Below, in pieces: positions 26,501-38,700 of a stretch of DNA of 64,000 nucleotides (the first letter of the stretch is position 1; each line of letters begins with the position of its first letter). Source of the DNA: Lineus longissimus (Eukaryota > Nemertea > Pilidiophora > Heteronemertea > Lineidae); assembly GCF_910592395.1 (NCBI RefSeq), contig NC_088324.1, positions 14,720,953-14,784,952 of the forward strand, read 5' to 3'. The translations under genes were made by a program, and so were the position numbers. The notes beneath the pieces were generated by a model that saw only the letters and a program-made list of their open reading frames with translations, was not told where the DNA came from and searched no databases.

Positions 26501-26732
26501 GTTAGCAATCCAGTAATTCATGAGATCGCCGTATTCTCCAACCAGAGACATCGAATTCTGTTTCTTGCCGACTGCGTTTGCCAGTGAACAAATCAAAAGC
26601 TATCAAATCTATTCAGTGATCACGGATAATTTTACCCTCGAATTTCACCAGTGATGTAGTGCATCCGTTTAGCGACCTATCGTCATATCATTTGTTTTCC
26701 TCGATACTATTCTCTCGCTACTCGGACAAGAA

Positions 26733-29700
26733 ATGAGATTCTGCACATTTATTCCTGCTAGGACAACGGTGGCATTGGCCGTGCAGCAAGCAGTGTTCTT
26801 GTTTCTGCTTTTCAAGTCGGGCTCCTGCGAGGATTCTGCAGATAATCAGGTAAGGAGGTTTATGATATGCCTTCAAACCGTTGTAATTTCCCTTTGAAAA
26901 TGATGCAGGCGTGACATTCTCTGATCTGTGTCTCTACAGAACGGAAGCAAACTACGGAATTCAACTGCAAGCAGACTATCAGCAGACTCAAACCCTCGTA
27001 TCAAACAATAACGTCTTTCCTATCATCAATTATTTCTTTCTCAGTACCCCACACAATTTTTCAGCAACATATCGTTTCTTTCCAGTTTTACAGCAAACTC
27101 TCTGCAAAAGAAAAACAACACTACTTCGGCAACACAGAAACTGGTAAGATACCCCGCCACCCCCAATCCCGCCGCGCACCGTCTTCCATGTTGGTATTTA
27201 GGAATGAATTGAATTCGAGAACGTATCAGGCAGAGGACGACATAAGTTCAGCAGACGTGTGCTTCCCTCCTGGGAGTTCTTCTTCGGGTGGCCACATCTT
27301 TAGTTCTCCGGCGACATTTCCGTTATAGAGCCTGCCATAATCCTTACCATAGCAACGATGTGACGTCACATCCCAGCCACACCCGCCATTTCTTCAGTGG
27401 TTGTCGCGGGAGTTGTCTTGGATGCTTCCCAGAGACATTTTCATTTTCTTTCAAGGAGAAAAGCAATCTTGCTGAGTAGCGGGATATCATGTTCATGACA
27501 GAATAAAAATAAGATTATGTCCGATTTGATTATTGTCACTTTCTGAAAGAATAGTGTAAATAGGATAATTCCTACACGGTTGCCAAGATAGGAAAGGTCA
27601 TAACGATGTAGCGGAAGTAGTGTCTTTGTCCAAAGAAAATGTTCCACCTTAGTGAAACGTGTCCCAAAATCAGTAATACATGATACATTATGGACTGGCA
27701 AGTTGTCGGGGCATTGTCAAGAGTTGCATTTGGTGCGTACATCTTGATATTTCTCGGTTGACTGGTGGGATCCCCTTAGTAACCTGTAATTTCTTTCATT
27801 TTCTAGTCCCTTCGTATGAGATAGTCGATGTTAGATACGGGCGCCACAAGAGAGAAACGGGTTCGAGTCAGGATGACAATGAGCTTGACTACTGGTTCAA
27901 AGCATTTAATGAACCTTTCCATTTGAGATTGAAGAGGAATGATCACCTTATAGCTCCAGGCAGGTATATAGAAAGACTTCATCAAATATAGCAATCTCTC
28001 ATAATATTCTAGCATGGTTTCTATTTAACGGCCCTGGTAGGGGGTATTGTTCTTCGTCTCGCTGCTGTGCATGCCGTTTGCCTTCTTTGGGCTGGGTACT
28101 TTTTTTCGCTCGTATTTCCACTCATTTAACCATCTGCAACATACATTTTCCCATCCTTGTCAAGACAGCTGTTCAAATACTGTATCCTATTTTCAGGATG
28201 TTTAGTCCATCACTTGAGTGCGAATGGTACGAGGCTAGTTGAGCCATGTTTAGGCAATGGCAACACCCTCCGGCATTGCTTTTACCTCGGGGAATCTCTG
28301 CAAAATCGCACTGTCAATGCTGCTCTGTCAACGTGCAATGGCTTGGTGAGTGTTTTCGTATGTTTAAGCTTATTTCCACTGAAAAGATGTCATTGATATC
28401 AACTTCAGCATATAGTATGTAGAGAAATATGTTCTGAACAAAGGAAACGTGCTCTTGACCGAGTCATTCGTGTCGAGCTGGCTTCGGACTCCCCCATCGC
28501 AGTTTTCAAGGTGGGAGGGGACAGAATATGCGTATTCTTCTATCATGTCAATTTTTGTGTTGTTTGGGCTGACGCCCTTTAGTCTTACAGCCTTATTCCT
28601 TTTGATAGCCGTGCAAACATTTCCTACTTCGACTAATTCACACATTGTTTAGAATTGTGGTTATCCTGGGTGAACATATACTTCATTGCAGAAAGGAGTC
28701 ATCACAACGGACACACAGATGATCTACATCCATCCTCTCCTCAACAAGCATGCTGGGAGATTCAAACGGGATGCAAGACTGAGAGCACCACATATCGTCA
28801 TCAAAAGCAAACAAGATGGCGGCTGTCAAGTGAAACGAGACTTGACGAGAATATTCAGGAATGTACATCGTCCGTTTGATCCAAAGATGGCCCGGTACAT
28901 GGAACTTATGGTGGTGGCCGATCATCATATGTTCCACACACATCGATCCGAAATACAGTTATATGTGCACACGGTGATAAACGCAGTAAGATTTCCCACT
29001 ATTCTCCTCTTCCTCTTCGAACAACCAAATAGAGGCCACGTGTGACGGTCAAGATGTGTTCACTGCAAACAATGCTCTTCACCAATTTTTTTCGCAGGGA
29101 ATCTTGATAATAAATGGATTTTTTGATTGCAGGTGGCAGGGACCTTCGTTGATCAAAGCTTTGGCGCCAAGCTCTATCTGAGTATAGTGAAACTGGTCGT
29201 ATTCGAGGAGGAGGTAAAAGGACTCACTGTCGTAGTGGATGCGACAGAGACTCTCAGAGGGTTCTGTGCTTGGCAGGAGGAGATATACGGAGCTGGAGCA
29301 AAGTCAGAAAGACTGCAGTATGATGCAGCTATCCTCTTAACTAGGTAGGACAGCTTCTTGATCCTACACGCTGCTAATGAAAGTAAAGCCCCTCCTCCAA
29401 GGATTGCTCGCTGTTCTCAACTTCTATATTTCCTGCAATGGGTCGACTCCAGTCATCAGAGATGTCAGAATTAGATTTCAGAGGCCGCTTTGTTAGAGAG
29501 AATGGAAGTTCATTAGAGTCTTTGCTTCTTCAGATCAGATCTGATATACGATGGTCTAAAGAAAACCTCAGGGATTGCCTTCAAGAGTGGTATGTGCGTC
29601 CAGTATAAGCGATGTGTCCTAGCAAGGGACAGAGGCCTGCAAGTGGCCCTGACTGTAGCGCATGAACTCGGACACACGTAAGCAGAAAATCCTCATATGT

Positions 29701-32700
29701 TTAACATAACTAAATATGACACCAATTCTCAGTTTGTGCCAGTGAACGGTCCGGATTAGGAACTATTAACACTTATGTGAATAAAGATTTATTTCAACGA
29801 TTTGAAACTCTCCTTCAATTTAATGAGGTCGAAGAGGAAATTCAGTTTCAGAGAAGAGACAAGGGCGTAAAATTCAAGCTCATGTCATTGGGATACCCGC
29901 ACCGACTCTCTGGAACACACTCCTTCATTTAAACTAATCATATTACTTTCAGATTAGGGATGGATCATGATGGAGACGGGAACAACTGCAAAGCCGAGAC
30001 GTATATGATGGCTTACAATGGCGGGATAGGTCCCTCTGCCTTGCTCTGGTCTGAGTGTAGCGTCGAGGCCTACAGGGAATTCATTAGGTAGGCACAACCG
30101 TGAAGTTCATGTTACATGTTTTAGTTGCTTCTTTTTGGTCACGAGAACGTTCATATATAGAATCATGAATAAACATGTTGGTGGAGGTCTCGAATGAGGA
30201 CGGCATGGGAGCCGTATTTCTTGTAAGTTTAGCGACGTAACTTAATCTCTCTTAAAGTTTTACTTCTCACGATAAACTATCAATGTTTTTCTTTGGTAAA
30301 CATCCATCGGCTCGGCTGTTCCGGCTCCTCCGAAGATACTAGTTATTCGCTTTCTTTTCTCAAAGGGTTTTATGTGATGGCACAAATTAAGTGTAGAAAC
30401 GGAAATAAAATTGAATGATTTCATCTATTTCAGAGCGACAGGGTCTAACTGTCTTGCTGATACTCCACACCCCGACGCCTGGCGCCCACCAGAAGACAAG
30501 CCAGGGTCATTCTACAACATGAACGAACAGTGTGGTTTCTACCAGGGCCCGTCGTCGAAATGGTGCAACAGCACTGAGATAACACTGGGGGTAAGCATCT
30601 CATCTTTCTAAACTTATTAGACTGTGAAAAATGAAGAGCCAAAGTCAAATGCTTTTGCTCGAGCAAAACTGATGCAATCTGTTGCATACCCAAATAATGT
30701 AGACTCATATGATGATGGCAGTCAATTCAAGCAGGGGTGAAACGACGCAATCAACAGTTGGGTTTCCGGTCATGCAGGAGACGAAAGATGGCCGCGACTG
30801 AAAGTCATGTATGGCATATACTTCGGCGAGTGATAACAGTGTTGTTATCGATCGATCTTAAAGGAAACCTGCCACAAACACTTTATTAATCAATCTCTTT
30901 CACTTTTGATATTCCCCAGGATCCCTGTCGTCGACTAGTCTGCTACGACCCGGGCAACATGGCAATGTGCATAGCTTCGAGGTCCCCCATGCTTGAAGGA
31001 ACCGAGTGTGGTACTGGGAAGGTAAGAGTGAATTACACTGTTTGAGAAGGAGGCGAGTGACTTACCGCCACTAAGTTAAGCCCCCTGGAGAGCTAGTCTT
31101 CCCTATGTTTCTAATTCTCGATGACTGATTTTAGGTGCATAGCTACAGACCGAAGGCTTAACTAAAAGATATCACAATCATACAATGGGATATATTCCGA
31201 GTTCTCTCGAGGAAAGACAATCATACCAATGGTCCTAATTCTCAGGGGACGACTCCGTGCTATATACTGTGCGTTCCTGTTGCAAGTCTTCGGCACATTT
31301 ACTTTGTCTGAAAAAGCTTTCTGGAGTTTTCACATGTTAAATCAAACGATGATCAGACCTGGCCCAACAGTCCCATTGGCCTAAAATAATTCAATATCAT
31401 CTTCTTGCAGTGGTGTACTGGGGGTGGTTGCACTGAGTATGGTGAAGATGGGCCGTCAGCCATCAATGGAAGTTGGTCCTCTTGGTCTTCATTTTGGTCC
31501 CCGTGCAGCCGGACATGTGGTGGAGGGGTCAAAATCAAGCAAAGATACTGTAATAATCCAAAGTAAGTCTACAAAGATCTAAGTCTGTTTAGTTTTGCGA
31601 TGCTTTTTTAGTGGATATCGTACGTCATTGTTGCCCTTCAAGGGAGGTGTGTACCCTTTGACAAGGGCCAAGATCGTAAAAAAAACTGAGTGAAAAGGGC
31701 TTTGCCTAGTGCCCACTTGTGTCTGGTAATCTATGCCGCTGTCTAGTTCTGCGTGGTGCCCTGGGTGTGTACAGCACCTTTCCTAATCTCTACGAGTCTC
31801 CTTCAGTAAAAATTTTTATGACTATATGTACCATCTTCTTCTGTACCTTTTTAGGCCTCTTTACGGCGGTACCAAGTGTAAAGGAGTGGACCTAATGGCC
31901 GACATCTGTAACATCCAGCCTTGTGAGACATCCCAAGATGAATATCAGGAGGAGCAATGTGCTGACACCAACAAAGAACCTCTCAATGGAGTCTACTATG
32001 ACTGGATCCCTGACAAAAAGAGAGACAGTGAGTATGAAAGACCTGGATGCGATCTTTCCCCTCTCTAGGGGAGCAGGAGCGGGGAGATAAAGGTGTCTGA
32101 TTTAGAATCTGAACATTGGTGGCTCATTACCCCATGTGGACACATCGTTTGCCATGTCCGTTGAATGATGCACTGTACCTGCTATCTTTGCGGGTAAGCA
32201 AAATACCAAGTAGCTTGTTCTGGAGTCCTGATTTCTGGCCCGGCGAATAAGTCACTAGCCTATGGATTACAATTGGCACCCAAAAGGATTTCAAAATGCA
32301 GTGAACTTGTAAAAACCTAGAGAGGTAGAGAGAAAACTCGAGACAGAATGCGGAGACCGAGTAGAACCCGTTCTCAGACAACTTGCTTGCTGCGTATGCC
32401 ATCCTTTTCATACTTTGCTTTGTCTGCTCCAGTTAGCCAGCAGTGTCAGATGTATTGCAAAGGGCGTGAGCAAAGAACTGTGCACATGAGGCGAGCCAAA
32501 TACACGGATGGGACAAGTTGTGAGGGGAACATCGTGGATTATTTATACCGGTGCGTGGCTGGAAAATGTGAGGTAGGTCGAGGAAGGTCCCCTGAATAGT
32601 TGTAGATGACATGAAACAAATGTGTAAGATTTTGAATCTAAAATTGGTATGATGGCAATAAACGACTCAATTCCACGTCTTTGTGGAACCTCAATAGGGA

Positions 32701-35700
32701 ATCCCTTGAATTTACTGCTGTCTATGCATCAATCTTTGCCTATCAGATGGAAGTAGTGGAAGTTTTAGACACGTATCCGAAACCTTTCACGTAGATACGT
32801 TTTTTACCCTTGCTGCAGTCTGTCGATCTCCCCAGATGTGTGTTGTACTGTTTTCATTACTTTTACAGGAGTTCGGTTGTGACGGTGTACTCAACTCCGG
32901 CAAGAAGTATGATAATTGCGGCGTTTGCCAGGGGTATGATGATACTTGCATCGGGGTGGAAGGGGCTTGGAATGCGGGGATTCCCCATGGTAAGTATTGA
33001 ATAAGGTGCTAAAAAAACCTTCAGTCGAAGATTAGTATTCAGGTTGTAAGCGATCATATTCGGTCCAACAAGGTAAAAAGGTGCGGCCAGTCGTTTTAGG
33101 TGAAGATATTCGGTGATGCGATTGTAATGAACGAAATAACCACGAAGTTGATCGAAGTTCTAGTAAAGATGCCGTGGGTGGCATGCAGCCTATCGACTTG
33201 GGATCATGGTATGCTTATGTGGTCATGGCCCAGAGCTTTCGCCATATTGTGTAACCTGGCTTATCAGTGCGCTATTTGATGTGTTTTTTCAGAATATTTA
33301 GATTTTCTGACAATTCAAAATGGCAGCACTGGAATCACCATCAAGAATGAAAACATGTTCACTCATATGGGTAAGTCGGATTCTGGTGTTTTCTATCAGT
33401 TTCCCGAATCAAACTGGTCCTAGCAGTTGGAGCGTAATGTCAGATCGCCTGTTTTCAGATATCGGTACAACAGGTTTCCTCACAGTTAACAGCAGTAACT
33501 TGAATATCGACAGAAAGGTTGGCGTGGTTGATATTATCATATTGGTTGGCTGTGATTCCCAATTCAAAATGCTGATATTTATGTGGGGATGGGGAATGGT
33601 CGTAAGTCTAAGCCAGCTTGCTGTATCTGCATGTGTTTGTCCAAAAAGTTATCACGTGTTGTGATTCAATATGGCTAGACCTGTCAATTTCAGCTCTCAA
33701 GGTCAATGGCACATATCTGATCAACGGAAAGGGAGGTAAGGCCAGCAATGGTGGTCTGTACGAGTCGGAAGGTGTGCTAGCCTCGTATGATGCTGGTACT
33801 CCGGAGATAATCAAAATTGCGAGAGCTGTACCCATCAACCTAGAAGCTTTGGTAAGCGATTTGAGAGAAACTCGCATCATATGATAAGCTATTTTGCAAT
33901 CGACAGCGACATTATGCTTTAGAGGAACCTCCTATGAAGAACGATGGGAACACCGATCTACTTCAGTCCGAGAAAGTGTATGATATGTTGGCGGAAAAAG
34001 CTAGCATTTTTTCAACATTGTCACTTGATCAGAACTAGAATACGATATGACCAACGTTTTTGGAAGTCTTGTGTTACAACCGATTATTTTGTCTCGTGAA
34101 AGGTATGGAGATCGTATGGTGATGAATATGATGGTGTTGACCCAGAAATAACATACAAGTATCATATCCAGGACTCTGATGTCCAAAGCAGTCGCTACGT
34201 ATGGGATCTCCTGTGGTCCAAGTGTAGCAAGTCATGTGGCAGGGGTATGTGCATTGATGAATAGATTAGAATTGCATGGCGAAGAGAGGTCGTAGGATAC
34301 CAAAGCTTTTGAAATTCGAAGAGGCCATTGCGTTTTTGAATGTATTCGCGTTTCACCCTCTGGCCACTTTTTCAACAGATTCACCGCTATAAGTAGTTCC
34401 TATAGTACTCTTCGTCAGATTTGTAACTTTTACTCGTAAGTGAAATCTGCCCGCTTCTCCGGTACTGCATCAAATGGTTGTTCAATAACAGATCAGTATA
34501 GCTTTGTAGCTTTTATATACATGTAGTTGACTCTTCGATATAATATGAAAGGAAATCCATTTACACCTTGTTTCAATACTCAAATTAATCTGAAAATTTA
34601 AATACACATCAGCAATATCCCACTATCTGTAGGGAAGACGGTCAGCATCTCTATCTGTCTGGACATCACTGGTAATCAAACTGCTATGAGAGCTGATGAC
34701 TCCTTCTGCGACTTTACGGAGAAACCAAATGAAAGGAGCAAAGCTTGCAACACCCAGCCATGTCCACCGAGGTAGGCTTGTCGAAGTAACAGATTCTTGA
34801 CATTTCAAATTTACATTCTGTCCAAACATGGTAACTTTGCGTGTAACGTATTGTCATGAATAGCAACAACTCTACCATCACTTAATGAGTTTCTGTTCTT
34901 TGATGTTCCTCTTCCCTATCCTCTTACAACTTCCGTCTTGTGTTCCGTAAATGACCTCATGTTAAGATTTCATGTAGTCTTCTCGGTTGGCTACTGCTGT
35001 CATCCACAAAGGGCCGCCTTTCTGATGGTAGTACAAACCTACCTGACCCGTAATGTTACCTCTCATTGCTTGCAAAATTGGCATTGCAGATGGGAATCAT
35101 TGCGACAAACCTTTTGTTCCAAGACGTGTGGTGGTGGCACGAGGCAGATGCTCTTCAGCTGTGTGATCTCCACCAGCACCTCCATAGAGATCCTGAATGA
35201 TACCTCATGTAGCCACCTTGTCCGACCACCGGATGTGGTCGAGTGTAACACGTTTGAATGTCCCGGTGTGTGGAAGTCTGGGAACTGGTCGGAGGTATAC
35301 TTATTATACTTATTATATTCCATAAAGCAATGGTCTTCTGATGCACAAGGCGGCAAAGTGCCCTTTTCTAGTTTTGAGAATGTGGTTGAATATATAAGTG
35401 TTTGCAAGAATATATAATTACACTATCCACACTACGGGTTAAGTTGGTAAGCCTAAACTTCCTTGCTATCTCTACCTACTTCACTTGCCGATGCTGATGC
35501 CGACGTGGCATTGCGGAAACTGCAAAGAAGTCCTCGATTCAAAATGAAACTTTCCCATTGCTATTCAGTGCTCAAAGAGCTGTGGCTTAGGCAACATTAC
35601 AAGAGAGGTATCATGCCTTCGTGATGAAGATACAGCTGAAGAGGTCTCAGAATCAGAGTGCAGCTCCTGGTTTAAGCCACCTGAACTCGCTCCCTGCTTT

Positions 35701-38700
35701 GAAAAACCGTGTACGGGTGAGTTCAGGCAAGCTTATTTCTATGAAGTGGCCTTTTCTCTTAGCGTTCGACAGTTTTTCTGATTGAGCCACAGGTCTCGTT
35801 TATCAGGTCAAGAGACAACTTAAGATCGCTCTAGTGCTCCCAGTTAAACAGTTTAGTGCATCAGTATGCGGCACGAGAGGGAAAAGCTGGTTCGGAAAAA
35901 CGTGGATTCCAAACTTGACCCTTACATGGCACGATCCCGCTCATCCTCTCCTTCATTGCTGGTTTTATCTTTGCAGTGGGAAAGTGCACCAACAGGGCTA
36001 TGGGTTGCAGCAAGTATGGCTGGGATGTTTGTCACAAGTATAAAGAATGGGCTGAACTCTACTGTTCGCTCTATTGTGGATTTTGCGACGAAGGTACATT
36101 TAAACATTATTGACAAGTTGTCTCATCCTTCCTGTTAGTCATCTCTCTATGCGGTTTTAGCTACTATGTGATGAAGACGCACATCTGTCGGCCTATATGA
36201 CCCTAGCTTTGATGCCCTTCCGAGATCCTTCAGCTGAGAATGTTTTCATTTGAAAAGTGATGCCACGTAACTATTCTAAAACTCGATGGACCTTGATATA
36301 CCCTATCTTTGTTTCAGATGAAGTTGATGAAGCATGCATGGACCAATCACCGTCCACCTGCGAGTCATTTGACCAGGCCACTTGTGAGTCTTTCCCCGAG
36401 TACTCCATCGTGTATTGCCGGCACCACTGTAACATGTGCAACAACTCCGTGGATGACTTCGCAAACAAAACAAAAGAGGACGGGAAGGACATTTCCCAGG
36501 TTAACTGCAAGGATGGTGGGCAATGTGGTGGATTGGATGAACAGACCTGCTCGGCAAACAAGACCTGGGCGATTAAGGAATGTCCACTCACGTGTGACCT
36601 ATGCTGGGAGAATGCAGTGCTGCAGATAATGGAAGCAGAGGACTGTCAAGATGAGGTAATTGTGATCCCATGTTTAAGGGGTATGTAGTTTTGATCTCGG
36701 GGGGGGGGGGGGATGTTACAACTGCCGGTGTTACAGCATACTGCTTCCAACGCATTATGGAAGTGGGCGACAATCTTAATAAGGACCCGATAATATTTCT
36801 GTTTTTTCTTGAAATCATTTTACTTTGAAGACGATTGTACAATTGAGCAAAACTTCTAGACAAGATATTCGTTTTAGTCACAGCTAGCCCAATGATGCAG
36901 TTAATTTTTAATTCTTTTTTCTCCAGGTGAACTGTGATGAGTATGCCCCAGGCATGTGTATCGAGTACGAGACCTGGGCAAAGAAGAACTGCAAGAGACA
37001 CTGTGGCTTCTGCAAAAACCAAGTCATCATTGTGACGACGACCACAACGCCTTGCCACGACAATGTAGATTGCAGTGCATACCATGAAAACGTCTGCGTC
37101 GAGTTCGAGTTATGGGCTTCAAAGAACTGCCGAATGTTCTGTGGCTTCTGTGAGCCTGACGTCTCCGTAACGACACACGCTCCATGCACAGACAAGGTCA
37201 ACTGCTCGATATATGAAGAGGATGTCTGCACCGAGTATATCGATTGGTCGAAAAGGAATTGTGAGAAATATTGCAAGATGTGCAATAAAGCGGAGACAAA
37301 TAATGGCGTGCTGCCAACCACACCCACAACTGCTAAACCATGTTCAGACAAAGTTGATTGTACTTTGTACGAAACAACTGTCTGTGATGACTACAGACCG
37401 TGGGCTCAAGACAATTGTGGACATTTCTGTGGATTTTGCAAATCTGTGTCGGGATGTTTTGATACCGTTGACTGCACATCATACGATGCAAACGTCTGCA
37501 CAGATTATGCAGACTGGGCAGGCGTGAACTGCCGGAAGTCATGTGGCTTATGCACAGATGTCACAACGCCTACTCTTCAAGACGAATGCAAAGATAGTCT
37601 CGACACGTGCGGCAAATACAATAAACGTGTTTGCAAAGATCACCCACAATGGGCAGAGGATAAATGCAAGAGATATTGTGGGTTGTGCGGGAATTCAACT
37701 GATGTGGCACAAACGTCCGGTCCTTGTAAAGATGTTGAGATATGCGATGCATACAAACAGTCAGACTGCAAAGATTATGAGGAATGGGGTCAACTGAACT
37801 GCAGGAAGTTTTGTGGTTTTTGTATAGGTATGTAAGTCAGTCTAGTCCAACGGAGCCACGTTTTCATAAACAGTCCTCAAAATGTTACGTACGACACACT
37901 TCACTGAACATCTTCGATCATCTTCAATCCAGTGACTATCTAAAACCCTCAAAATCAAAATGGGAATCGGAGTACTTATGGGCCTGATGATGACGAAATC
38001 CTACCTTGCTAGAAATGTGAGAAATATCACTCTAGTTTGGTCACGCTAAATTATTAACTGCTTTGCCTGCGTTTGCCCAAAAACCTTTATAGTACATGAG
38101 TTTACTCCATGAGAATATGTGTGGCAGTGGCTACTGTAGTCATTCATGCCTTTCCCTCATTTTAAGAGCCTACGCGGAAGAAAGAAGTCTGTGAAGACCT
38201 TCTAGACTGCCCGAGATATAACATCGACATTTGCCATTCTGAAACCTATGCAATCTGGGCGACACACAACTGTAAGCGCTACTGCAAAGTATGCAAAGGT
38301 AGGTTTGAACAATTGTCACTTTAATTTGCGGGATCATCTATTTTGAGTTCCGGTACTGTTTATATATCTCCACCGGGATCTCCATACGGCATCCAGAAGT
38401 GGACGGGGACATTACAATCTAAATGAGGTTTATTCTCCAATGTCTAACTTGACTAATCTCCTCTTATTTGCAGTTGACATCGAGCAACCTCGATGTGATG
38501 ACATCTATTTCGAATCCAGGGGAAATTTCTCGATCATATGGGGTCAGTGCACCAAGACGATCAGCGCGAGGATAGGAGAACTCGTAGTTCTCAAACTGCC
38601 ACCCGTCTACGTGGATTGTGACGCAGGTAACCGCACTGATTCTCGTGAAAAGCCTTGGCGCGTAGATCGTCATGACACAGGTTTTGCAAGTTTGAAAAAG

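Larger units (their letters stand above)
9382..26732. other. About 17 kb without a recognisable gene
   Basis: No exon with both credible splice sites and family resemblance was found on either strand. Local structures listed separately are degenerate repeats at 11290-11990 and 13290-13570, the 198-bp tandem repeat at 15956-16742, a paired direct repeat at 18760-19185, a 126-bp foldback at 20394-20519 and a short-period array at 23190-23530. Upstream exons of the minus-strand terminal exon at 9181 and a 5' untranslated exon of the ADAMTS gene could be hidden here. Confidence 0.4.

Noticed and set aside
33459-33517. Exon-like segment between two ADAMTS spacer exons (acceptor TTTTCAG, donor gttggc, encoding [16 protein letters not shown])
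   Set aside because: Its inclusion would enter in phase 1 and exit in phase 0, breaking the frame into the next exon, whereas joining 33370 directly to 33694 gives [15 protein letters not shown] in frame and matches the family pattern.
36588-37351. Long minus-strand frames (165 and 147 codons) across the ShK exons
   Set aside because: They are antisense to exons whose Cys pattern and splice phases clearly define the coding strand.
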